Shown here piece after piece: positions 52,015 through 60,170 of a DNA stretch of 64,000 nt. The notes beneath the pieces are model-generated. The model saw nothing but the letters and a program-made list of their open reading frames with translations, was not told where the DNA came from and made no database searches. Location: assembly GCF_015291745.1 (NCBI RefSeq), contig NZ_CP030059.1, positions 1,081,501-1,145,500 of the forward strand, in the 5' to 3' direction. Positions within the stretch are counted from its first letter, which is position 1. Each line of letters starts with the position of its first letter. The DNA is from Bradyrhizobium sp. CCBAU 53351. GTDB lineage: Bacteria > Pseudomonadota > Alphaproteobacteria > Rhizobiales > Xanthobacteraceae. Both the position numbers and the translations under genes were made by a program.

Positions 52015-53508
52015 ATGGCCATTATGATGCCCGCGAGCGACCAGGCCGTGCTCGCGCGGCGCGCTGAGATCGTTGCCGCGCTGCGCGCAATCGTCCCCGG
52101 CGAGGGCGTGATCGATACGCCGGCCGAAATGCGGGCCTATGAATCCGACGGGCTCACGGCCTATCGGCAGCCGCCGATGGTCGTGGTGCTGCCCGAGACG
52201 ACCGAGCAGGTCGCGCTCATCCTGAAATATTGTGCAGAGCAGAATATCAAGGTGGTGCCGCGCGGCTCCGGCACATCGCTGTCAGGCGGGGCCCTGCCGC
52301 TGGAAGACGGCGTGCTGCTCGGACTCGGCAAGTTCAAGCGCATCCGCGAGATCGATTTCGACAACCGCGTCGTCGTCACCGAGCCCGGCGTCACCAACCT
52401 CGCCATCAGCCAGGCGGTCGCTCATGCCGGCTTCTACTACGCGCCCGATCCGTCCTCGCAGATCGCCTGCTCGATCGGCGGCAATGTCGCGGAAAATTCC
52501 GGCGGCGTGCACTGCCTCAAATACGGCATGACCACCAACAACGTGCTCGGCTGCGAGATCGTGCTGATGAGCGGCGAGATCCTGCGCATCGGCGGCAAGG
52601 GGTGCGAGAACGCCGGCTACGACCTGATGGGTGTCATCACCGGCTCCGAAGGCCTGCTCGGTGTCATCACCGAGATCACGGTGCGCATCCTGCAGAAGCC
52701 GGAGACGGCGCGCGCGCTGATGGTCGGCTTTGCCGAGGTCGAGGCGGCCGGCGAATGCGTGGCGCGCATCATCGGCGCCGGCATCATCCCCGGCGGCATG
52801 GAGATGATGGACAAGCCCGCGATCCACGCGGCCGAAGCCTTCGTGCATGCCGGCTACCCGCTCGACGTCGAGGCGCTGCTCATCATCGAGCTCGACGGCC
52901 CCAAGATCGAGGTCGACGAGTTGATCACGCGGGTCGAGACCATCGCGCGAGGCTGCGGCTCGGTGACGCTGCAGATCTCCAATTCCGAGGCCGAGCGCAA
53001 TCTGTTCTGGGCCGGCCGCAAGGCCGCGTTTCCGGCGGTCGGCCGCATCTCGCCCGATTATCTCTGCATGGACGGCACCATTCCCCGCGGCGCGCTGCCG
53101 AAGGCGCTGGCGCGCATTCGCGAGCTCGGCGAAAAATACCAGCTCGGCTGTGCCAACGTGTTCCACGCCGGCGACGGCAATCTGCACCCGTTGATCCTCT
53201 ACGATGCCAACAAGCCCGGCGAGATCGAGCGCGCCGAGGCGTTCGGCGCCGACATCCTGCGCGCCTGCGTCGAGTTCGGCGGCGTGCTCACCGGCGAGCA
53301 CGGCGTCGGCATCGAGAAGCGCGACCTGATGCCCGATATGTTCAGCGAGATCGACCTCAACCAGCAGCAGCGGCTGAAATGCGCTTTCGATTCGCAGGGT
53401 CTGCTCAATCCCGGAAAGGTATTTCCGACCCTGCATCGCTGCGCCGAACTCGGCCGCATGCATGTCCATGCCGGCAAGCTCGCGTTTCCGGATCTGCCGC
53501 GGTTCTAA
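52015..53508 (+). CDS. glcD: Glycolate/D-lactate oxidase subunit GlcD
   Basis: A 497-residue FAD-linked oxidase. The FAD-binding stretch KVVPRGSGTSLSGGALPLEDGVLLGLGKF and the C-terminal FAD-linked oxidase domain (NVFHAGDGNLHPLILYD, GEHGVGIEKRDLMP) are intact. It oxidises glycolate to glyoxylate (photorespiratory or plant-derived) with GlcE and GlcF. First gene of glcDEF. Confidence 0.94.
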   Translation: MAIMMPASDQAVLARRAEIVAALRAIVPGEGVIDTPAEMRAYESDGLTAYRQPPMVVVLPETTEQVALILKYCAEQNIKVVPRGSGTSLSGGALPLEDGVLLGLGKFKRIREIDFDNRVVVTEPGVTNLAISQAVAHAGFYYAPDPSSQIACSIGGNVAENSGGVHCLKYGMTTNNVLGCEIVLMSGEILRIGGKGCENAGYDLMGVITGSEGLLGVITEITVRILQKPETARALMVGFAEVEAAGECVARIIGAGIIPGGMEMMDKPAIHAAEAFVHAGYPLDVEALLIIELDGPKIEVDELITRVETIARGCGSVTLQISNSEAERNLFWAGRKAAFPAVGRISPDYLCMDGTIPRGALPKALARIRELGEKYQLGCANVFHAGDGNLHPLILYDANKPGEIERAEAFGADILRACVEFGGVLTGEHGVGIEKRDLMPDMFSEIDLNQQQRLKCAFDSQGLLNPGKVFPTLHRCAELGRMHVHAGKLAFPDLPRF

Positions 53509-53566
53509 CGCGATCGCTGCAAGCGTCGAATTGCTTTTCATTCTGAACTTGGGTACCGCCTCTACC

Positions 53567-54805
53567 GTGGATACGCTTAAAGTCAGAGACGCCAAAGACG
53601 TCGAAGAGGTGGTGCGCGCGGCGATTGCCAACGAGCAGCCGCTCGAGATCATCGGTCATGGCAGCAAGCGCAGCATCGGCCATGCGATGGCAACCAACGC
53701 GGTGCTCGACCTCTCCGCGCTGAATGCCATCACCTCCTATGAGCCGAACGAGCTCATCATCACCCTCCAGGCCGGCGCGCCGCTGGCCGACGTGCTGTCG
53801 CTGATCGATGCCAAGAACCAGCAATTCGCCTTCGAGCCGATGGACACGGCGCCGCTGCTCGGCATGCCGCCATCAGGCACAATCGGCGGCATGATCGCAG
53901 CCGGGCTCGCCGGTCCGCGCCGGATCAGGGCAGGCGGGGCGCGCGACCACCTCTTGGGGGCGCACGCCGTCTCCGGCTTCGGCGACAGCTTCAAGACCGG
54001 CGGCAAGGTGGTGAAGAACGTCACCGGCTACGACCTCTGCAAGCTCTTGGCGGGATCCTGGGGCACTTTGTCGGTCATGACCGAGGTCACGCTGAAGGTG
54101 ATGCCGAAGCCCGAGGCGGAGCGGACGCTGCTGCTGCGCGGCCTCGACGATGCCATCGCCAACAAGGCCATGACCGCGGCGCTCGGCTCGCCCTTCGACG
54201 TCTCGGCCGCCGCGCATCTGCCGAAATCGGCGCTCCGGGCCGAGACCGAGGGGCTCGGCGACATCGCAGGCCAGGGCGAGGCGCTGACCATGCTGCGGCT
54301 CGAAGGCATCACGGCCTCCGCCGCCCATCGCGCCGGCTCGCTGCGCGAATTGCTGGCGCCGTTTGGCACCGCGACGCTGATCGAGGACGCGGCTTCCGCG
54401 GCGCTGTGGGCCACGATCCGCGACGTGCTGCCGTTCGCGGTCAGCGGCGCGCTCGGCGCCTGGCCGGTCTGGCGGATCGTGTGTCCGCCGGCCTCCGGTG
54501 CGGTGCTCGGCACGCAATTGGCGCGCGAGACCGGGGGCGAGGTGATCTACGATTGGGGCGGCGGCCTGATCTGGGCCGCGTTGCCGCCGAGGGATGACGC
54601 GCACGGCCCGGTGGTGCGCGCGCGTGCCAATGCGCTCGGCGGGCACGCTACGCTGATCCGGGCGGCCGATGACGTCAGGCACAATGTCGATGCGTTCCAT
54701 CCGCAGGCGTCGGGTGTTGCCGCCCTGAGCGAGCGGGTCCGCGCCAGTTTCGATCCGAAGACCATCCTCAACCGGGGGCGGCTGACGCGGGGCGCCACGG
54801 CATGA
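53567..54805 (+). CDS. glcE: Glycolate oxidase subunit GlcE
   Basis: A 412-residue FAD-binding subunit: VDTLKVRDAKDVEEVVRAAI, then IIGHGSKRSIG and MDTAPLLGMPPSGTIGGMIAAGLAGPRRIRAG. The GTG start at 53567 matches the expected N-terminus; an in-frame extension upstream overlaps glcD in another frame. Its stop overlaps glcF (ATGA). Confidence 0.93.
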   Translation: MDTLKVRDAKDVEEVVRAAIANEQPLEIIGHGSKRSIGHAMATNAVLDLSALNAITSYEPNELIITLQAGAPLADVLSLIDAKNQQFAFEPMDTAPLLGMPPSGTIGGMIAAGLAGPRRIRAGGARDHLLGAHAVSGFGDSFKTGGKVVKNVTGYDLCKLLAGSWGTLSVMTEVTLKVMPKPEAERTLLLRGLDDAIANKAMTAALGSPFDVSAAAHLPKSALRAETEGLGDIAGQGEALTMLRLEGITASAAHRAGSLRELLAPFGTATLIEDAASAALWATIRDVLPFAVSGALGAWPVWRIVCPPASGAVLGTQLARETGGEVIYDWGGGLIWAALPPRDDAHGPVVRARANALGGHATLIRAADDVRHNVDAFHPQASGVAALSERVRASFDPKTILNRGRLTRGATA

Positions 54806-56124
54806 AGACCGAATTCTCCCTGACGCAGCTCGCCGATCCCGACATTGCCGAGGCCGACAAGATCCTGCGCGCCTGCGTCCATTGCGGCTTCTGCACCGCG
54901 ACCTGTCCGACCTATGTGCTGCTCGGCGACGAGCTCGATAGCCCGCGCGGCCGCATCTATCTGATCAAGGAGATGCTCGAGAAGGACCAGGCGCCGACGG
55001 CGGAAGTGGTCAAGCATGTCGACCGCTGCCTGTCGTGCCTGGCCTGCATGACGACCTGCCCCTCGGGGGTGAACTACATGCACCTCGTCGACCAGGCCCG
55101 GGTCAGGATCGAGCAGCGCTATCAGCGGCCGCTGACCGAGCGGCTGCTGCGTCAGGTGCTGGCCTTCGTGCTGCCGGACCCGCAGCGTTTTCGCATCAGC
55201 ATGGTGCTGGCGCGGCTGGCCCGTCCGCTTGCCGTGTTCCTGCCGACGCCGCGACCCTCGGCTACGCCCGGCCTGATCCAGCGCATCAAGGCAATGCTGG
55301 CGCTGGCCCCTCAGCGCCTGCCCGCGCGGGGCGCCCTGCCGGGCAGCGTGTTCGCGGCGCGCGGCAAGAAGCGCGGCCGGGTCGCGCTGCTCCAGGGCTG
55401 CGCCCAGCAGGTGCTGGCGCCGCGCATCAACCAGGCCGCCATCAGCCTCCTCACCCGCCACGGCATCGAGGTCGTCCTGGTCAGGGACGAGCAGTGCTGC
55501 GGCGCGCTGACCCATCATCTCGGCAACGACCACGACGCCCTGGCCCGCGCCCGCGCCAATGTCACCGCCTGGCAAAAGGAAGCGGCAGGCGAGGGGCTCG
55601 ACGCCATCCTCGTCACCACGTCCGGCTGCGGCACCGTGATCAAGGACTACGGCTACCTGCTGCGCGAGGACAAGGCGTTTGCGGCCGACGCGGCGAAGGT
55701 GTCCGCGCTCGCCAAGGACATCACCGAATACGTCGCCGGCCTCGGATTGGAATCGCCTGCGCGACAGGACAACATCGTCGTCGCCTATCACTCCGCATGT
55801 TCGTTGCAGCACGGGCAGAAAATCACGAGCCTTCCGAAAGAATTGCTTTCCAAGAATGGATTCGTGGTGAAAGATGTGCCGGAGAGCCATTTGTGTTGCG
55901 GTTCGGCGGGGACTTACAACATTCTCCAACCCGAGCTTGCGGGCCGGTTGCGCGATCGCAAGGTCGCCAACATCGCGAGCGTCGAGCCGGACATGATTGC
56001 CGCGGGCAATATCGGCTGCATGGTGCAGATAGCCAGTGGCACGTCAGTTCCGGTCGTACACACGATTGAGCTTCTCGATTGGGCTACGGGCGGGTCGCGG
56101 CCGGCACTGAACGCGCAAGGTTGA
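54802..56124 (+). CDS. glcF: Glycolate oxidase iron-sulfur subunit GlcF
   Basis: A 440-residue protein. Two 4Fe-4S motifs are present: CVHCGFCTATCP near residue 31 and CLSCLACMTTCPSG near residue 80. Two CCG domains follow (EQCCGALTHHLG and SHLCCGSAGTYN). It passes electrons from GlcDE to the quinone pool. It is translationally coupled to glcE. Confidence 0.94.
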   Translation: MKTEFSLTQLADPDIAEADKILRACVHCGFCTATCPTYVLLGDELDSPRGRIYLIKEMLEKDQAPTAEVVKHVDRCLSCLACMTTCPSGVNYMHLVDQARVRIEQRYQRPLTERLLRQVLAFVLPDPQRFRISMVLARLARPLAVFLPTPRPSATPGLIQRIKAMLALAPQRLPARGALPGSVFAARGKKRGRVALLQGCAQQVLAPRINQAAISLLTRHGIEVVLVRDEQCCGALTHHLGNDHDALARARANVTAWQKEAAGEGLDAILVTTSGCGTVIKDYGYLLREDKAFAADAAKVSALAKDITEYVAGLGLESPARQDNIVVAYHSACSLQHGQKITSLPKELLSKNGFVVKDVPESHLCCGSAGTYNILQPELAGRLRDRKVANIASVEPDMIAAGNIGCMVQIASGTSVPVVHTIELLDWATGGSRPALNAQG

Positions 56125-56208
56125 GCTTTCAGGGCCTGAACTTTCCTCCCGGGGTGACGACTGAAGACGCCCGATCGACCATTGTTCGGCGGCAACAGGA
56201 GGACCACG

Positions 56209-56622
56209 ATGGCGAAAGCGAAGAAGAAGAAAAGCAAGAAGGCCAAAAAGGCCAAGAAGATTGTAGCGGCGAAGAAGACCGCAAAGAAGGCAGCCAAGAA
56301 GTCCGCGAAGAAGTCTGCCAAAAAATCTACCAAGAAATCTGCCAAGAAATCGAAGAAGGCTGCCTCCAAGAAGGCTGGGAAGAAGGCCGCCAAGAAGGCT
56401 CCGAAGAAGTCGGCCAAGAAGGCCGCCAAGAAGGCCGTGAAGAAAGCCGCCAGGCCGGCTGCACCGACGAAGGCGGCACCGAAGAAGGCGAAGGCAGCTC
56501 CCGCGCCGAAGCCGTCAGCACCGCCGCCTGCTCCGGCTCCCGCTCCCGAGCCGGCAGCCGAGACAAGTTGGGCGATGCCTTCGTCTTCTGCGGAAGCGGC
56601 GCCGGCAGAGGGGCAGAGCTAG
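56209..56622 (+). CDS. Histone H1-like lysine/alanine-rich protein
   Basis: 137 residues. About 90 residues of (A/S)KK repeats (MAKAKKKKSKKAKKAKKIV ... AKKAAKKSAKKSA) are followed by a Pro/Ala-rich tail and an acidic end. Repeat units share AAGAAG codons. AGGAGG precedes the ATG by six bases. It resembles bacterial H1-like DNA-binding proteins (HctB, AlgP types) and may bind DNA or RNA non-specifically. Its role is unknown. Confidence 0.85.
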   Translation: MAKAKKKKSKKAKKAKKIVAAKKTAKKAAKKSAKKSAKKSTKKSAKKSKKAASKKAGKKAAKKAPKKSAKKAAKKAVKKAARPAAPTKAAPKKAKAAPAPKPSAPPPAPAPAPEPAAETSWAMPSSSAEAAPAEGQS

Positions 56623-57011
56623 GTCCCAGTCAGCGACGCCGATCGCCAACGGGAGGGCCGCTGCGGTGACGCTGCGGCCTTTTTGCATCGCCACGGGTTA
56701 CCCCCGGAAGTCGCCCTTTCCGTTGCGTGGCTGATTCGTAGCCCGGCTGCCACGGCTGGCTGCCTTCCCCGTACTTGCACGGTCCCTCCGTGCATTTTGG
56801 AAGGCATATAATGTGATCGAGAAGACACACAGCCCGACAACCTTTCGTGGAATCGCCAAAACGCCCAAAAAGTCGGCAGATGCCCGTGATTTTTGCTTCA
56901 CGGCCCACATCCCTCAATCCAAATTGTCGCGGTAACGCGATTTTGCGCGGGTCGTTCGCCCCGGGGGGCTTCCGGGATCCGACTGGGTAAGAACTGGTGA
57001 TGGGGATCGAA
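56623..57011. other. Intergenic / porin leader region
   Basis: 389 bp. It contains the H1-like terminator, a 7-bp-arm hairpin TGCACGG-TCCCT-CCGTGCA (56776-56794) followed by TTTT, and TATAAT at 56807-56812 without a good -35. If used, the porin leader would be about 190 nt. Confidence 0.5.
56651..56685 (+). terminator. Terminator after the H1-like gene
   Basis: GGCCGC (56656-56661) pairs with GCGGCC (56674-56679) and is followed by TTTTT. Confidence 0.65.
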
Positions 57012-58028
57012 ATGAAGAAAGTAGCTTTGTTGGCAACGGCGCTGGCAATGGTGACGACGGGTTCGGCTTTCGCGGCAGACATGGCGGTGAAGGCCAAGAA
57101 GGCCCCGCCGGTGGTTGCTTTCGATCCGTGGGATGTCGCCTTCGGCGCCGCGATCATGAACGACTACGTCTTCCGCGGTATCACCCAGTCGAACCACAAG
57201 CCGTCGGTCGCTGCCTATTTCGAGCCGCGCTACAACGTCACCAAGGACTTCCAGCTCTATATCGGCGTGGCCGGTGAGAGCATCTCCTTCCCGAACCGCG
57301 CCGCGGCCGAGATCGACATCTACGGCGGTATCCGCCCGACCTTCGGCGCCTTCGCCTTCGATATCGGCGTCTGGGGTTACCTGTATCCGGGTGGGACCTG
57401 CTATTACGGCGCGCCCGTCGACACCGCTGGCAACGCGCTCAGCGCAGAGTGCGCCACCAACGCCCTGGTGAACGGCAACGTCATGAAGAAGGACGTCAGC
57501 TTCTTCGAAGTCTACGGCAAGGTGAATTACACCATCAACGACAACTGGAGTGTCGGCCTCAACGAGTACTATTCGCCGAACTTCCTCAACACCGGCGCTT
57601 GGGGCAACTACACCTCGGTCACCGCCAAGTGGACCGCGCCGAGCACGACCTTCGGCGCGAGCGGCGTCGGCATGTACGTGTCGGGTGAATTCGGCCGTCA
57701 GTGGTTCGGTACCTCCGATTCCTTCTACGGCACCGGCATCGCCAGCCCGCTGGGTGGCGGTCCGTTCCCGAACGGCATCAAATACGCCGACTACAACACC
57801 TGGAACATCGGCGTCGGCTTCACCTACAAGGTCGCGACGCTGGATCTTCGCTACTCCGACACCGATCTTTCGAAGGCGAACTGCAACGCCTTCACCAGCG
57901 ACAACACCGCCACCTTCAGCGGCAGCTTCAGCAGCATCAATCCGTCGGGCGTCGGCTCCAAGTGGTGCGGTGCGACCGGCATTGCCAAGCTGTCTTTCGA
58001 CCTGACGGCGATGACGAACCTGAAGTAA
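57012..58028 (+). CDS. TorF-family putative porin
   Basis: A 338-residue outer-membrane beta-barrel with signal peptide MKKVALLATALAMVTTGSAFA. The family signature NDYVFRGITQSNHKPSVAAYFEPRYNVTKDFQLYIGVAGESI and SVGLNEYYSPNF are present, as are alternating strands and a C-terminal aromatic/hydrophobic strand. The ATG at 57012 has GGGGATCGA upstream; extensions to 56997 are possible. It is probably a diffusion porin of unknown substrate. Confidence 0.86.
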   Translation: MKKVALLATALAMVTTGSAFAADMAVKAKKAPPVVAFDPWDVAFGAAIMNDYVFRGITQSNHKPSVAAYFEPRYNVTKDFQLYIGVAGESISFPNRAAAEIDIYGGIRPTFGAFAFDIGVWGYLYPGGTCYYGAPVDTAGNALSAECATNALVNGNVMKKDVSFFEVYGKVNYTINDNWSVGLNEYYSPNFLNTGAWGNYTSVTAKWTAPSTTFGASGVGMYVSGEFGRQWFGTSDSFYGTGIASPLGGGPFPNGIKYADYNTWNIGVGFTYKVATLDLRYSDTDLSKANCNAFTSDNTATFSGSFSSINPSGVGSKWCGATGIAKLSFDLTAMTNLK

Positions 58029-58051
58029 GTTTCGTCCCGAGACCATCTACC

Positions 58052-58082
58052 AGGGCGGCAGAGCAATCTGCCGCCCTTCTGT
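58052..58082 (+). terminator. Terminator after the porin gene
   Basis: Perfect 11-bp arms AGGGCGGCAGA and TCTGCCGCCCT with GCAA loop, then TCTGTTTTT. Confidence 0.9.
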
Positions 58083-58098
58083 TTTTGAGAGCGGGTGC

Positions 58099-59856
58099 TT
58101 ACCGCGCCGCGCTCGGCTCCCGGGCCGGCTCGCCGGCCTTGCCGAGGACGTGGATCTCGTCGTCCTGCACCAACGCCACCTTGCGGGTATGGAAGGCGTC
58201 CAGCGTCGAGCGGTGGCCGATCGAGACGATGGTGGCCTGTGGCAGTTTCTCCGTCAGCAGCCGATAGAGCCGGTCCTCGGACGGCTCGTCCAGCGAGGCG
58301 GTCGCCTCGTCGAGGAAGAGATAGTCCGGCCCATGCAGCAGCGCGCGGGCGAGCCCAAGGCGTTGCTGCTCGCCGAGCGACAATGTCCTGTTCCAGTGAC
58401 CGTCCTCGTCGAGCCGCTCCGCCAGTCGGGGCATGCCGACCGCAACCAGGGCGTCGCGGATATTCTCGGGCGGGATGGAGCCGTGCCCGGCCGGGTAGAT
58501 GACGGCGTCGCCGAGCGGGCCAATCGGGAAATACGGCCGCTGCGGCAGCATCATCAGCTTTGCCTTCTCAGGAATGGCGATCGCTCCGGTGCCGAACGGC
58601 CAGATGCCGGCCATGGCCCGGAACAGTGTCGACTTGCCGGAACCGGAGGGGCCGGTCACCAGCACCCGCTCCGAAGGCTGGATCGTGAAGCCGTCGGCTG
58701 CGACCAGAGGCGTGCCGTTCGGCAGCTTGACCAGCAATTGCTCAAGCGCGATCGCCTTGCCCTGCGATGGCGCGACGTCGATGGTCGGCTCAAGCGCCGC
58801 GCCGTGGGCTGCCGAACTGACCGACATCTCGAAGCCGTCGAGGCGGGCAATCACGGAACGCCACTCGGCGAGCGAGCGATAGGCGGTGACGAAGAAGGAC
58901 AGCGCGTCCAGCACGCTGCCGAACGCCGAGCCGGTCTGTATCATGTCGCCGAGCTGGATGCGCTTGGCGAAATAGGCGGGCGCCACCATGACATAGGGAA
59001 ATAACGTGGCAGCCTGGCTGTAGCTGGCCGTGAAGGCGGTCAGGCGCTTGGTCCGGCTCATGATGTCGTACCAATTGCCGATGACGAAGCCGAAGCGCTG
59101 CAGCAGACGCCCGCGCTCGGCGTTCTCGCCTTTCAGAAGGGCGATCTGTTCGGAGTTCTCACGGACGCGGATCAGGTTGAAGCGGAAATCGGCCTCGAAG
59201 CGCTGCTGCTCGAAGTTCAGATTGATGAGCGGGGCGCCGATCCAGTGCGTCAGCGCGGTACCGGCGATCGCATAAGCCACTGCGGCCCAGACCAGAAAAC
59301 CGGGGACGACGATATCGGTGCCGTAAATGTACAAGGGGGCTTTGTAGGACAGGCCCCAGAGGATGACGACGAAGGAGGCCAGCGTCACGACCGAGGACAG
59401 AAGGCCAAGGCCGATGGTCAGCGTCTGCTCGACGAAGGTCTTGACGTCCTCGGTGATGCGCTGGTCCGGATTGTCGGCGGCGTCGCCCTTGAGCTGCATG
59501 CGGTAATGGGTGGCGCCGTCCAGCCATTCGCCGAGATAATGTTGCGTCAGCCATTGCCGCCAGCGGATCTGCAGCCACTGGTTCAAATAGAGCTTGTAGA
59601 CGGCGAGCGCGACGAAGGTGAAGGCAAGGCCGAGGAAGATCCAGACCTCCTTGATGAACTCGGGCAGGTCGTAGGCTTGCAGCGCGCTGTAGAACCGGTT
59701 CTGCCATTGATTGAGCAGCACGTTGATCGCGACCAGGACCAGCTCCATGGCGACGACGACGGCGAGCAGGCCGCGGCCGGCCCATTTGTCCTCCGACCGG
59801 AAGTAAGGGACGGCGATTCGCCAGACGATCGCGAGCGTGGCGCTGATGTTCTTCAC
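58099..59856 (-). CDS. ABC transporter, fused permease-ATPase (SbmA/BacA-like, YddA type)
   Basis: A 585-residue half-transporter: an ABC_membrane_2 domain (SEDKWAGRGLLAVVVAMELVLVAINVLLNQWQNRFYSALQ..., NPDQRITEDVKTFVEQTL) and an ATPase with [21 protein letters not shown], signature LSLGEQQRLGLARAL (not LSGGQ) and Walker B YLFLDEATASLDE. The GTG at 59856 follows GAGGAG. Relatives move peptides, vitamin B12 or, as BclA in Bradyrhizobium, plant antimicrobial peptides. Paralogy is common, so the function is uncertain. Confidence 0.88.
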   Translation of the reverse strand: MKNISATLAIVWRIAVPYFRSEDKWAGRGLLAVVVAMELVLVAINVLLNQWQNRFYSALQAYDLPEFIKEVWIFLGLAFTFVALAVYKLYLNQWLQIRWRQWLTQHYLGEWLDGATHYRMQLKGDAADNPDQRITEDVKTFVEQTLTIGLGLLSSVVTLASFVVILWGLSYKAPLYIYGTDIVVPGFLVWAAVAYAIAGTALTHWIGAPLINLNFEQQRFEADFRFNLIRVRENSEQIALLKGENAERGRLLQRFGFVIGNWYDIMSRTKRLTAFTASYSQAATLFPYVMVAPAYFAKRIQLGDMIQTGSAFGSVLDALSFFVTAYRSLAEWRSVIARLDGFEMSVSSAAHGAALEPTIDVAPSQGKAIALEQLLVKLPNGTPLVAADGFTIQPSERVLVTGPSGSGKSTLFRAMAGIWPFGTGAIAIPEKAKLMMLPQRPYFPIGPLGDAVIYPAGHGSIPPENIRDALVAVGMPRLAERLDEDGHWNRTLSLGEQQRLGLARALLHGPDYLFLDEATASLDEPSEDRLYRLLTEKLPQATIVSIGHRSTLDAFHTRKVALVQDDEIHVLGKAGEPAREPSAAR

Positions 59857-60170
59857 AGAGCGGGTCTCCTCGGGGGAATGTGGACAAGTGCCCGGAGCCA
59901 AGGACTTGAAGCCATGGCGAAAAGCGGCGCGCTTAGACTAAAGTCGCAAGGTCTGCAATTTGCGTTGTCTTGTCGCACCCGGCAACCCTAGCATGGTGCT
60001 CGACGGCGCGGAGTAGGGGTGCTCCGGGATTTCGCGACCTTGTGAGCGGATGGGAACCGCCACAGTCGCGAGGAATTCGCGTCCAGCTCGGGGGTTATCG
60101 CTTCAGCGTCAAGCAGGTTCGGCTCTCCACGCGGGCCGCCTGCCGCAAACATGCGTGGGGGAGGAAGACC
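59857..60170. other. Divergent region ABC transporter / lctP
   Basis: About 314 bp. A GAGGAAG site is adjacent to the lctP ATG. No dyad or hairpin convincing enough to list. Confidence 0.4.

Noticed and set aside
56079..56669. 196-codon Glu/Gly-rich frame overlapping the H1-like gene
   Set aside because: It is the +1-frame reading of the AAGAAG repeats; the Lys-rich frame has the ribosome site and start.
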